DNA of 47,789 nt from an uncultured Prevotella sp. (lineage in GTDB: Bacteria; Bacteroidota; Bacteroidia; Bacteroidales; Bacteroidaceae): NCBI GenBank assembly GCA_905233425.1, contig CAJOEC010000087.1, positions 1 to 47,789 on the forward strand, given 5' to 3'. The position numbers were made by a program, and so were the translations under genes. Each line of letters starts with the position of its first letter. The first letter of the stretch is position 1. Below, piece after piece: positions 7,912 to 17,900 of this stretch. The notes under the pieces are model-generated. The model made no database searches. It saw only the letters and a list, made by a program, of their open reading frames with translations, and was not told where the DNA came from.

Positions 7912-10900
7912 GTGGCCGTCGTCGTGGCTATGCCCCTGCTCATCTACGTCCCGCCGGTGCAGCAGTGGCTGGTGTCTCAGGCTGCCTCAATAGCATCGGA
8001 GGCAACAGGGCTTGACATCAGCGTGGGAAGTGTGAGCCTGCGATTCCCCATGACTCTGGCACTCCACGACGTGGAGGTGATGCGCAAGTCCCAACCCACA
8101 GCTCTCAACTCTCAACCCACAGCTCTCAACTCTCAACCCTCAACTCTCAACCCCAAACCCACAGCTCCTGACACCATTGCGATTATTGGCACATTCGAGG
8201 CCGATGTGGCGCTCATACCCCTGTTTCGGGGGAAGGCCGAGGTGAAGGGACTGGCGGTGAACGGGATGCGGCTGAATACCTTCGATCTCATCAGCGACAC
8301 TCAGCTCTCAGGCACTATGGGGCGGCTGGCCATCGATGGCACGACTGCCGACCTGCAGCGGGGCACCGTCGACGTTGCCTCGCTGTTGCTTGCCGATGCC
8401 GACATCTGCGTATGCCTCTCCGATACTGCCGCCGTAGACACCACTGAAAGCGAACCGACTGCCTGGTACGTGGCTTTGCAGACAGGGACGCTGAGAAACG
8501 TGAAGTGCCAGGTGAGGATGCCCGGCGACTCGCTGGTCTTCGGCGCTTCCATTAAGGAGGCTGTGGTCTCGCAGACCGACATCGACCTGCTCAACGAGCG
8601 TTATGCCGTGGGAACGCTGACAGTCGAGGAGGGCACACTGGGCATGGACAATCCCTTTGAACCACGGCTGTTGGAGGGCATGGACTATGCCCACATCGCT
8701 GTCACCGACCTCGCACTTACCATCGATTCCATCGTTTATGCCAGCACTCCGGCCGAGCATGCCAATACCTCTTCCTTTCCCCCCTTCCTGTCCCTCGCTG
8801 TTCGCCAGGCCAGTTTGAAGGAGCAGAGCGGTCTGCAGGTGGACAACCTCAACGGGCGCATAGCCCTCGACAGCCTCGGCATAAGGCTGCCTTCGCTGTC
8901 AATAACCACTCCCTTCTCCAACGTCTACGCCTCGGCTAGCGTCGACTATGAGGCCTTGAACACCTCTGGGACTTATAGGACTTATGGGACCTCTGGGACC
9001 TCTGGGACTTATAGGACTTATGGGACAAATGGGACTTATGGGACAAATGGGGCTGGGGCGAATGCTTCTCTTACCCTTGAGGCCAGCCTGGGGCGCCACG
9101 ACATTGTCCTCTTTGCTCCTGTGAAGGAGCTCCCCGACTGGCCACTCTCCGTAAAGGCCAAGGCCGACGGTAATATCTCAAGTGCCAATATCGAGTACCT
9201 CACCATCGACCTCCCCACGGCCCTACATGCCGAAGTCCAGGGCACTCTCGGCATGGACAGCCCCTCGACAGCCACCGTTTCCGGCGCGTCAGCGCTGGGT
9301 ACCGCCCTTCAGTTCACCTCCGACCTCGACGTGAAGCTGCAGACACAGAACGCCGACTTCGTCCTCGCCACTCTCGACATGGACAAGCGCGAATGGCGAA
9401 TCCCTTCGGGATTGACGCTGGAGGGAAACCTGAGGTCTGACGGACAGCAGTACACCGCCGACATCATCGCACGCGACGGAAACGGCACGCTAACGGCCAA
9501 AGGGCTGTTCAACGACAAGGCCGGCAGCTATGCCCTCGACGCAGACATCAGCCATCTGTCGCTTGCAAGGTTCATGCCCGACATCGACTGTACCATCACC
9601 CGGGCACAGGCAAGCGTGAAAGGGCGGGGCTTCGACATCTTCGACAAGGAGACATGGATTGAAGCACAGGCCTGCATCGATGCCATGACCTACGACAAGT
9701 GGAACGCCGACAGTCTCGACATAGGGGCAACGCTCAGCAACGCCCACGCCTTCGCAACCATAACCAGCCGCAACAGTCTCGCCGACGGTACCATCGACCT
9801 CGATTTCGACCTTGCGCAGCAAGAACTCTCCAAGAACGTAACGTCTCTCAACTCTAAACCCTCAACTCTTAACTCCACACTCCAGGCCTCCCTCGACTTC
9901 TCACTACTCAACCTCCAGGCCCTCGGAGTCACCACCCACCGCCTCGACTTGGGGTTGAAGGGCGACGTGAAGCTAACCACCGACTTCAAGGACAGCCACA
10001 AGCTGAGCGGTCTGCTCAAGGAAATATCCATTACTGACACACTGAAGACACACCACCCGGAGAACCTCGGAGTGCTGCTGGCCGTGACACCCGACACCAC
10101 CTACGTCCGCGTACAAAACGGAAACTTCATAGTGAAGCTCGACGCCAGCGGGCACTACTCGCAACTGATTGACAAGCTGACGGCACTTTCCGACACTATA
10201 GGGAAACAGTTGGAGAACAGGGTCTTGGACCAGGCACAGATAAAGCAGATGCTGCCGGAAATGAGGATTTACGTCACCAGCGGACAGGAAAATGCACCGG
10301 CAAACATCCTACGGGCTGTACAGGACATACGGTTCAAGGAACTGCTGGCCGACATCACCATGTCGCCCGAAGCAGGAGTCAACGGGCAGATGTATGTCCA
10401 CAAGATGAACATCGGCGAGACCCTCGTCGACACAATACACGTGACACTGAAAGACTCGGAACACGGGCTGACATACCAGTCAAGGCTGGCAAACTCGAAA
10501 AACAACCCGATGGCAATAACTGCCATGATGGACGGCCACTTCTACGAGCATGGTGTGAAGCTGGGGCTGAGAATATTCGACCAGAAGGGAAGGCTTGGCG
10601 TGAGGCTTGGCACACAGGCATCGATGGAGAGCGAAGGCATGAGGTTCAAACTGCTCCCGGCAAGACCAACACTGGCTTACAAGGAGTTCAGCCTCAACGA
10701 CGACAACTTCATCTTCATCAGGAAGGACAAGAAACTGGGGGCAAAGGTGCAGATGAAAGACGACGAAGGGACGACCATTGACGTCTATTCGACAGAGGAC
10801 GCCGACAGCACGCGACTGCAGGACTTCACCGTGAGCATCAGCAGGCTCGACCTGCGACAGCTGACAAAGGTGTTGCCTTTCATGCCAAGGATTGACGGAC

Positions 10901-12813
10901 TGCTCGACGGAGACTTCCACATGGTCATGGACCAGCAGAGACAGATCTCGGTGGCTGCCGACATCAAGGCCGATGACCTGGCTTACGAGGGTAGCCAGAT
11001 GGGCGACCTCAACACCGAGTTCGTCTATCTGCAGACAGACGACAACTCGCACGTCATCGACGGGTTCCTGACAAGGGAGGGACAGCAGATAGCCTACATG
11101 TCGGGAAGCTATGTCAACAAGAAATCGGCCGCCATTCCTGGCGCTTCACCGCAGGGTATTGACGCCACGCTGACGCTGCAGCGCACGCCGCTCAACATGG
11201 TAAACGGTTTCATTGCCGACAAGATAGCGGGGCTGGAAGGCTTTGCAGAAGGGGACCTGACGATGAAGGGGCCGCTCGACGCACTAATTGTCGACGGACA
11301 GGTGAAGCTCGACTCGGCAACGCTGTTCAGCACACCATACGGCGTGACAATGGCCATAGACGACACACCGATAAAGATTGAACGCTCGAAGCTGACACTC
11401 GACAACTTCAAACTGTATGCAGCCAAGGAGAGACGCGAAAGTGACGTGCTCTCGACAACGTTCAACTTCGTGAACAAGGCCATAGGAGTCGCGTCACAAC
11501 CCGCCGACACGGCAACATACATCACCATCAGCGGATATGCCGACTTCGGCCCGTCGGCGCCTGCCAGCGTCGATTTCAGGCTTAGTGCCGACGAGCTGCT
11601 GCTCATCAACTCGAAGCAGACGCAAGGCTCGCTGCTCTATGGAAAAGGGTTCGTGGGCATGACGACAAGGGTGAGAGGACCGCTCGACAATGTCACCGTA
11701 AGGGGAAGGCTCCAGGTGCTCGGAAAGACCGACATAACATATCTGCTGCTCGACTCGCCGCTCTCAACAGACAACCAGATGGACGAACTGGTGAAGTTCA
11801 CCGACTTCAGCGACTCAACGCAGATCGTGGTTCAAAGGCCGATGCCCTCAGGCATAGACCTTAATATGACCTTAAACATCGACCCGGGAGCGCATGTCAG
11901 GTGCGGACTGAACGCCGACCAGTCGAACTACGTGGACATATTCGGAGGGGGAAACCTCAGGATGAGAATGTCGAGAACAGAGGAGATGCAAATAACAGGC
12001 AGATACACCCTGAACAGCGGAACAATGAAATACTCGCTGCCGGTAATACCGCTGAAAACGTTCAACATACAGGATGGAAGCTATGTGGAGTTCACCGGCG
12101 ACCCCACAAACCCGACACTCAACATCACCGCTGTAGAGAGAAAGAAAGCACCAGTGAGCAGGGATGGGTCGACGGGCAGGAGCGTCACTTTCGAATGCGG
12201 AGTGGTGGTGACGAAAACTCTCAAGAACATGGGAGTGCAATTCATCCTCTCAGCACCCGACGACATGAATGTGCAGAGCGAGCTGCAGGCCATGACTGTG
12301 GAACAGCGGGGAAAGCTGGCCGTCACCATGCTCACCACGGGAATGTATCTCGCCGACGGGAACACTTCGGGATTCTCAATGAACGCCGCCCTCAGCTCGT
12401 TCCTGCAGAGCGAGATTAACAGCATCGCTGGGAATGCGCTCAGCACACTCGACCTCAGCGTGGGCGTTGACAATGCCACCGATGCCAACGGAACGCAGCA
12501 CACCGACTATTCGTTCCAGTTTGCAAAGCGGTTCTGGAACAACAGGCTGAAGGTGCAGATTGGGGGAAAGGTGTCGAGCGGACAGGAGGCACAGGGGCAG
12601 AAACAGTCGTTCTTCGACAACGTGTCGATGGAGTATAGGCTCTCGCCAACCCGCAATGAGTACCTGAAGCTGTTCTACAACCAGAATGTCTATGACTGGC
12701 TCGACGGTTATACCGGAGAATATGGAGGTGGCTTCGTGTGGAAGAAGAAGGTGGATCACTGGTGGGATCCGTTCCTTTTCTGGAAGAAAAAGAAGGAAAA
12801 CAACACTCGTTAA
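7912..12813 (+). CDS. tamB: TamB-like translocation and assembly module protein (DUF490)
   Basis: A protein of about 1633 residues with an N-terminal membrane anchor, a long beta-rich body of repeated AsmA/TamB-like strands, and a C-terminal DUF490 region (about residues 1200-1620: FNIQDGSYVEFTGDP, then YSFQFAKRFWNNRLKVQIGG). The family bridges the inner and outer membranes and supports outer-membrane protein assembly or lipid transport. GTG 7912 is the only canonical start before the membrane segment, but it would remove the basic residues in front of it. Reading upstream from an ATC at 7864 gives xATSKKKILLRLTT, a convincing anchor start, and the frame is closed by TAG at 7858. The body carries in-frame microsatellites at 8089-8165, 8961-9053 and 9843-9878. 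It is followed by a small membrane protein 36 bp downstream. Confidence 0.85.
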   Translation: MAVVVAMPLLIYVPPVQQWLVSQAASIASEATGLDISVGSVSLRFPMTLALHDVEVMRKSQPTALNSQPTALNSQPSTLNPKPTAPDTIAIIGTFEADVALIPLFRGKAEVKGLAVNGMRLNTFDLISDTQLSGTMGRLAIDGTTADLQRGTVDVASLLLADADICVCLSDTAAVDTTESEPTAWYVALQTGTLRNVKCQVRMPGDSLVFGASIKEAVVSQTDIDLLNERYAVGTLTVEEGTLGMDNPFEPRLLEGMDYAHIAVTDLALTIDSIVYASTPAEHANTSSFPPFLSLAVRQASLKEQSGLQVDNLNGRIALDSLGIRLPSLSITTPFSNVYASASVDYEALNTSGTYRTYGTSGTSGTYRTYGTNGTYGTNGAGANASLTLEASLGRHDIVLFAPVKELPDWPLSVKAKADGNISSANIEYLTIDLPTALHAEVQGTLGMDSPSTATVSGASALGTALQFTSDLDVKLQTQNADFVLATLDMDKREWRIPSGLTLEGNLRSDGQQYTADIIARDGNGTLTAKGLFNDKAGSYALDADISHLSLARFMPDIDCTITRAQASVKGRGFDIFDKETWIEAQACIDAMTYDKWNADSLDIGATLSNAHAFATITSRNSLADGTIDLDFDLAQQELSKNVTSLNSKPSTLNSTLQASLDFSLLNLQALGVTTHRLDLGLKGDVKLTTDFKDSHKLSGLLKEISITDTLKTHHPENLGVLLAVTPDTTYVRVQNGNFIVKLDASGHYSQLIDKLTALSDTIGKQLENRVLDQAQIKQMLPEMRIYVTSGQENAPANILRAVQDIRFKELLADITMSPEAGVNGQMYVHKMNIGETLVDTIHVTLKDSEHGLTYQSRLANSKNNPMAITAMMDGHFYEHGVKLGLRIFDQKGRLGVRLGTQASMESEGMRFKLLPARPTLAYKEFSLNDDNFIFIRKDKKLGAKVQMKDDEGTTIDVYSTEDADSTRLQDFTVSISRLDLRQLTKVLPFMPRIDGLLDGDFHMVMDQQRQISVAADIKADDLAYEGSQMGDLNTEFVYLQTDDNSHVIDGFLTREGQQIAYMSGSYVNKKSAAIPGASPQGIDATLTLQRTPLNMVNGFIADKIAGLEGFAEGDLTMKGPLDALIVDGQVKLDSATLFSTPYGVTMAIDDTPIKIERSKLTLDNFKLYAAKERRESDVLSTTFNFVNKAIGVASQPADTATYITISGYADFGPSAPASVDFRLSADELLLINSKQTQGSLLYGKGFVGMTTRVRGPLDNVTVRGRLQVLGKTDITYLLLDSPLSTDNQMDELVKFTDFSDSTQIVVQRPMPSGIDLNMTLNIDPGAHVRCGLNADQSNYVDIFGGGNLRMRMSRTEEMQITGRYTLNSGTMKYSLPVIPLKTFNIQDGSYVEFTGDPTNPTLNITAVERKKAPVSRDGSTGRSVTFECGVVVTKTLKNMGVQFILSAPDDMNVQSELQAMTVEQRGKLAVTMLTTGMYLADGNTSGFSMNAALSSFLQSEINSIAGNALSTLDLSVGVDNATDANGTQHTDYSFQFAKRFWNNRLKVQIGGKVSSGQEAQGQKQSFFDNVSMEYRLSPTRNEYLKLFYNQNVYDWLDGYTGEYGGGFVWKKKVDHWWDPFLFWKKKKENNTR
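8089..8165 (+). repeat. Intragenic CTCAACT/CCCACAG tandem repeat in tamB
   Basis: Degenerate tandem copies of CTCAACT and CAACCCACAGCT, with a repeat length of about 21 bp, encode a low-complexity SQPTALN-type stretch. The same short motif recurs in tamB at 9843-9878. The frame stays open. Confidence 0.8.
8961..9053 (+). repeat. Intragenic nonamer repeat (GGGACTTAT type) in tamB
   Basis: About ten degenerate 9-bp units of the type TATGGGACT encode a Gly-Thr-Tyr/Ser-rich linker (SGTYRTYGTSGT). The unit length is a multiple of three, so copy-number change would preserve frame. Confidence 0.85.
9843..9878 (+). repeat. Second CTCAACT-type heptamer repeat in tamB
   Basis: Short degenerate heptamers (CTCAACT, CTAAACC, CTCAACT, CTTAACT) encode SLNSKPSTLNS. 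They match the repeat at 8089-8165, about 1.7 kb upstream in the same gene. Confidence 0.7.
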
Positions 12814-12849
12814 TTTCATTTATAAACAATCATTTTAATTTTTATTGTC

Positions 12850-13089
12850 ATGGAAATCATTTACAGTATCATCATCGGATGTCTCGCTGGCTTCTGTGCC
12901 GGCAAGTTAATGAAAGGTGGCGGCTTCGGCCTCATCATGAACCTTCTGCTGGGTCTCTTCGGTGGAGCACTCGGAGGATGGCTCTTCTCGCTGTTGAACA
13001 TAGAGTGGGGCGGACTGCTCGGACAACTTGGAACTGCTGTCGTCGGCGCCGTCCTGATCCTCTGGATCGCCTCTCTGCTGAAGAAGTAG
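12850..13089 (+). CDS. GlsB/YeaQ/YmgE-family small membrane protein
   Basis: A 79-residue, glycine-rich protein with three hydrophobic segments: IIYSIIIGCLAGFCAGKLM, a central LIMNLLLGLFGGALGGWLF and a C-terminal VVGAVLILWIASLL. Length and the GKLMKGGGFG turn fit the transglycosylase-associated/GlsB family of stress-induced inner-membrane proteins. It lies 36 bp after tamB and may be co-transcribed. The stop codon is directly followed by a GGACGCGAC palindrome, so the repeat abuts or has replaced the native 3' end of the transcript. Confidence 0.85.
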   Translation: MEIIYSIIIGCLAGFCAGKLMKGGGFGLIMNLLLGLFGGALGGWLFSLLNIEWGGLLGQLGTAVVGAVLILWIASLLKK

Positions 13090-13190
13090 GGACGCGACGT
13101 GTCGCGTCCGTATTGTCGATTCGACCTGTCGCATCTGAAAAACATGACGTGTCGCGTCCACTTTTCGGACGCGACACGTCGCGTCCCTAC
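13087..13190. repeat. Cluster of GGACGCGAC palindromes
   Basis: Full copies at 13090-13109 and 13167-13186 and a partial copy at 13146-13159 are separated by degenerate relatives (TTCGACCTGTCGCAT). The flanking GTAGG at the left and CCCTACAAGG at the right are mirror images, so the cluster itself is a larger imperfect inverted repeat. Confidence 0.85.
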
Positions 13191-13276
13191 AAGGCGCAGT
13201 CCTCTGTGTTGAAACAGGCATCCAAGCCCATGTTTGGTGAAAAATTAAAATAAATAAACATTTTCTTCCCCAAACG

Positions 13277-13308
13277 TTTGCATGTTTCACAATTTTTCAT
13301 TAATTTTG
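13277..13308 (+). promoter_or_regulatory. Promoter of the fumarate reductase operon
   Basis: A TTTG at 13277-13280 and TAATTTTG at 13301-13308, with a 20-bp spacer, match the Bacteroidota -33/-7 promoter. The 5' leader to frdC at 13425 is about 110 nt and AT-rich, with no ORF of its own. Confidence 0.6.
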
Positions 13309-13424
13309 TGGCCTGAATACGCGTGCGCGTAATCAATAGTAGGTATTTTGCGGCTTGAGAAGGTCGTTCACGATGCTGGCTTTAAATCTATCAATTATAC
13401 TAATTAATTAATTTTCAAACTTTT

Positions 13425-14180
13425 ATGTGGTTATTAAAATCATCTATCGGTAGGAAAGTTGTAATGTCTGTCACCGGCATTGCGCTCATCTTGTTCCTGA
13501 CGTTCCACTGCGCCATGAACATCGTTGCGCTATTCTCCGGCGAGGCTTACAACACCATTTGTGAACTCCTCGGCGCCAACTGGTATGCCGTGGTGGCTAC
13601 GCTCGGACTGGCCGCACTGGCCGTATGTCACATTGTCTATGCATTCATCCTGACGGCGCAGAACCGCACCGCACGTGGCGAGAACCGCTACGAGGTGGCT
13701 ACAACGGTGAACGCCGGAAAGGTGGAATGGGCTTCGAAGAACATGCTCGTCCTTGGCATCATCATCTGCCTGGGCCTGCTGCTCCACCTCTTCAACTTCT
13801 GGTACAACATGATGTTTGCCGAACTGACAGGAATGGTGGTCGCCCACAGCCCCGGCGACGGCTTCGCCTTCATCGTCGACACGTTCTCGTGCCCGGTCTA
13901 TGTGGCTCTCTATCTCATCTGGCTCGTGGCTCTCTGGTTCCACCTCACCCACGGTTTCTGGTCGGCCATGCAGACCCTCGGCTGGAGCGGTAAGATCTGG
14001 CTCTGCCGCTGGAAGGCCATCGGCATGATCTACTCTACGCTGCTCGTCCTCGGCTTCATCGTCGTGGTGCTCGCCTTTGCCTTCGGCTGCGCTCCCTCGC
14101 TCTGCTGCGACGGATCAGCCGCCGACTGCTGCCACCAGGCTGCCGACTGCTGCAAACACGCTGCTGAGTGCTGCAAGTAA
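13425..14180 (+). CDS. frdC: Fumarate reductase/succinate dehydrogenase cytochrome b subunit
   Basis: A 251-residue, five-helix di-haem membrane anchor of the Bacteroidota FrdC/SdhC type (start MWLLKSSIGRKVVMSVTG, FLTFHCAMNIVALF, LWFHLTHGFWSAMQTLGW). It ties the FrdAB head to menaquinone and is central to the succinate pathway of these anaerobes. The final 25-30 residues are unusual: after the last helix comes CAPSLCC and three 7-residue repeats of the form xAA[DE]CC[HK], giving nine cysteines plus histidine. The tail is encoded by a roughly 21-bp DNA repeat ending in TGCTGC. It might bind metal or simply be a repeat expansion. frdA follows 65 bp downstream. Confidence 0.9.
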   Translation: MWLLKSSIGRKVVMSVTGIALILFLTFHCAMNIVALFSGEAYNTICELLGANWYAVVATLGLAALAVCHIVYAFILTAQNRTARGENRYEVATTVNAGKVEWASKNMLVLGIIICLGLLLHLFNFWYNMMFAELTGMVVAHSPGDGFAFIVDTFSCPVYVALYLIWLVALWFHLTHGFWSAMQTLGWSGKIWLCRWKAIGMIYSTLLVLGFIVVVLAFAFGCAPSLCCDGSAADCCHQAADCCKHAAECCK

Positions 14181-14245
14181 TTGTTCTGATATGTTGCGGC
14201 ATTGCCGCAACCACCCCTAAAAACTAAAAAGAAACAAAAAGAATT

Positions 14246-16139
<1,894 letters not shown>

Positions 16140-16142
16140 CAG

Positions 16143-16358
16143 ATGACGCTGAGAGAGTTATTTTCTGGCTGGCGAAATCCCAGACAATTGGTGAAAAGTA
16201 GCATTATTGCTTGTATTTGCATCGTTGTCATAGGAACAATAATAATTGCTGAATATGGTGGTTTCATTCCATTGTGGCCATTAATTATAGTTCTTTTTGG
16301 ATTGTATCAGTTGCTTTGCCTGATTTTAGCTTATCGCATCATTAAAAATAATAAGTAA
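16143..16358 (+). CDS. Small two-helix membrane protein inserted between frdA and frdB
   Basis: A 71-residue protein with hydrophobic segments SIIACICIVVIGTIIIAEYG and PLWPLIIVLFGLYQLLCLIL and a basic C-terminus (YRIIKNNK). It starts 3 bp after the frdA stop and ends 2 bp before the frdB ATG, so it must share the operon transcript. It is much more AT-rich than its neighbours. The usual Bacteroidota arrangement is frdC-frdA-frdB without it. I do not recognise the family; an accessory or assembly role for the reductase is only inference from position. Confidence 0.75.
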   Translation: MTLRELFSGWRNPRQLVKSSIIACICIVVIGTIIIAEYGGFIPLWPLIIVLFGLYQLLCLILAYRIIKNNK

Positions 16359-16360
16359 TT

Positions 16361-17119
16361 ATGGCTAAAAATATCAGCTTTACAATAAAGTTCTGGCGCC
16401 AGAATGGCCCCAAGGACACAGGTCATTTCGATACCCACGAAATGCACGACATCCCCGATGATACCTCGTTCCTCGAGATGCTTGACATCTTGAACGAAGA
16501 GCTCATCAACGAAGGCAAGGAGCCTTTCGTCTTCGACCACGACTGCCGCGAGGGCATCTGCGGCATGTGCTCGCTCTACATCAACGGCACGCCCCACGGA
16601 AAGACGGAGCGCGGTGCCACCACCTGCCAGCTCTATATGCGCCGCTTCAACGATGGCGACGTCATCACCGTGGAGCCTTGGCGCTCGGCTGCCTTCCCCG
16701 TGATTAAGGACTGTATGGTCGACCGTGGTGCCTTCGACAAGATTATCCAGGCTGGCGGCTACACCACTATCCGCACCGGTCAGGCTCAGGATGCCAACGC
16801 CATTCTCATTCCCAAGGAGGATGCCGACGAGGCCATGGACTGCGCCTCCTGCATCGGCTGTGGCGCTTGCGTCGCCGCCTGTAAGAACGGCTCCGCCATG
16901 CTCTTCGTCAGCTCTAAGGTCTCCCAGCTTGCCCTCCTTCCCCAGGGCCGCGTAGAGGCTGCCCGCCGCGTGAAGAACATGATCGCCAAGATGGACGAGC
17001 TCGGCTTCGGCAATTGCACCAACACTCGCGCCTGCGAGGCCGTCTGCCCGAAGAACGAGACCATCGCCAACATCGCCCGCCTCAACCGCGAGATGATCAA
17101 GGCAAAGCTGGCCGACTAA
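16361..17119 (+). CDS. frdB: Fumarate reductase/succinate dehydrogenase iron-sulfur subunit
   Basis: A 252-residue FrdB/SdhB. The [2Fe-2S] ligands are in CREGICGMCSLYING. The [4Fe-4S] and [3Fe-4S] clusters are coordinated by CASCIGCGACVAAC and CTNTRACEAVCP, and the C-terminus ends INREMIK-like (LNREMIKAKLAD). Length is normal and no damage is seen, in contrast with frdA. It passes electrons between the FrdC haems and the FrdA flavin. Confidence 0.95.
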   Translation: MAKNISFTIKFWRQNGPKDTGHFDTHEMHDIPDDTSFLEMLDILNEELINEGKEPFVFDHDCREGICGMCSLYINGTPHGKTERGATTCQLYMRRFNDGDVITVEPWRSAAFPVIKDCMVDRGAFDKIIQAGGYTTIRTGQAQDANAILIPKEDADEAMDCASCIGCGACVAACKNGSAMLFVSSKVSQLALLPQGRVEAARRVKNMIAKMDELGFGNCTNTRACEAVCPKNETIANIARLNREMIKAKLAD

Positions 17120-17126
17120 ATCCTTA

Positions 17127-17177
17127 GCCCCATCCCTACTCCCCTCCCCTCGCAGGGAAGGGGTCAGGGGTGGGGTC
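17127..17177 (+). terminator. C-rich/G-rich hairpin after frdB
   Basis: CCCCATCCCT (17129-17138) pairs with AGGGGTGGGG (17166-17175) apart from one G-U pair, and CCCTCCCCT with AGGGAAGGGG is inside. It begins 10 bp after the frdB stop, so it probably ends or protects the operon transcript. The sequence is related to the repeat at 24-60. Confidence 0.5.
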
Positions 17178-17242
17178 TTCGTTCGAACGGATATGCAATC
17201 CGACCTCATGGATTATAAGGATTTGCTATCCGCTCTAACGAA
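17178..17242. repeat. Stem-loop TTCGTT...CGGATATGCAATCC
   Basis: TTCGTT (17178-17183) pairs with AACGAA (17237-17242). Inside it, CGGATATGCAATCC pairs with GGATTTGCTATCCG at 12 of 14 positions. It lies between frdB and the next gene and looks like a dispersed palindromic repeat or a processed 3' structure. Confidence 0.5.
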
Positions 17243-17278
17243 GTTGATTATTATTCATATTATTATGTCACAGAATCT

Positions 17279-17509
17279 ATGTCGTATAGCCAATTAGCAC
17301 AGTTGGAGCTGATGGATGCCCTTAACAACATCAATTCGCAGGAAGAATTGAACGAGTTCAAGGACGTGCTGGCTCACTACTTCGCCCAAAAAGCACAGAA
17401 AGCCATAGACGAACTATGGGACAAGGGGGGCATCAACGAGGATACCATCAATCAATGGGGCGCAGAGCACATGCGCACTCCATACCGATATGCGGCGAAT
17501 CGTCCTTGA
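17279..17509 (+). CDS. Antitoxin-like partner of a PIN-domain toxin
   Basis: A 76-residue soluble helical protein (MSYSQLAQLELMDALNNINS..., FAQKAQKAIDELWDKGGIN, WGAEHMRTPYR). I recognise this as the small protein that precedes COG1569-type PIN toxins in Bacteroidota. It overlaps the following toxin remnant by 20 bp (ATG at 17490), which fits a translationally coupled toxin-antitoxin pair. It appears complete. Assignment rests on gene order and the sequence style, not on a DNA-binding motif, which I cannot see. Confidence 0.65.
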   Translation: MSYSQLAQLELMDALNNINSQEELNEFKDVLAHYFAQKAQKAIDELWDKGGINEDTINQWGAEHMRTPYRYAANRP

Positions 17510-17615
17510 TACCAACTGCCTCTTGCATTTCAAGGTGCTGAAACATATCGACTGGCCAAAGATAACTGTGCTAAAGATACAGGAGTTTATGCGACAAATA
17601 GACCCTAAAGGATAA
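17490..17615 (+). pseudogene. PIN-domain toxin remnant with its core deleted
   Basis: A 41-residue frame begins MRRIVLDTNCLL, the first acidic motif of a PIN nuclease (LDTN), and jumps directly to HFKVLKHIDWPKITVLKIQEFM, which resembles the C-terminal strand of COG1569 PIN proteins (HFxVLKxIxFPKV). The expected length is about 130-140 residues, so roughly 100 residues carrying the remaining acidic residues are missing in frame. It cannot be an active nuclease. The upstream antitoxin is intact. Confidence 0.7.
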
Positions 17616-17618
17616 TGC

Positions 17619-17663
17619 CCTTCCTCTCATCTCCACCGCCCCGCAGGTGGTTGCTACACATTA
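17619..17663. repeat. CTCTCATCTCCACC hairpin repeat, copy 1
   Basis: CTCTCATCTCCACC, a short hairpin (CCACC against GGTGG) and CTACACATTA recur at 22515-22560. Both copies lie within 6 bp of a stop codon (17615 and 22511), so they could serve as transcript-end hairpins. Confidence 0.65.
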
Positions 17664-17672
17664 TTTATAATA

Positions 17673-17704
17673 AACTTACAGATTAGCGTTTCTGTTCGTA
17701 CTTT
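17673..17704. repeat. 32-bp dispersed repeat, copy 1
   Basis: A 32-bp sequence beginning AACTTACAGATTAGCG and ending TTCGTACTTT is identical at 24643-24674. Here it immediately precedes the structured leader of the Omp28-like gene, so it may hold that gene's promoter (GTACTTTG). Confidence 0.75.
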
Positions 17705-17716
17705 GACATTAGATTT

Positions 17717-17847
17717 GAGCTTTTGCTCTTGTTCTTAAATCTCGAAACCGCCAAAACTTCGACACAAAGAGAACAAGCAGTCAGAAGACTCATGTCGTTA
17801 AGGCGTGGGCTATTTGTGCTTGTTTCTCTAATGGTCTACTTGGCGGT
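17717..17847 (+). ncRNA. Candidate structured 5' leader RNA of the Omp28-like gene
   Basis: The stretch before the gene at 17901 folds by simple pairing. There is a hairpin GAGC/GCTC (17717-17728). An outer stem ACCGCCAA (17747-17754) pairs with TTGGCGGT (17840-17847). Nested inside it, GAGAACAAGCA (17769-17779) pairs with TGCTTGTTTCTC (17817-17828) with one bulged T. ACTTGATAAGT after 17850 can form a further small hairpin. Nesting without conflict suggests a real RNA fold rather than chance. I cannot name an Rfam family. Confidence 0.5.
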
Positions 17848-17900
17848 AACCAAACACTTGATAAGTATCGAATGGTTCCGCCTTATTCATTGTTATTGTT

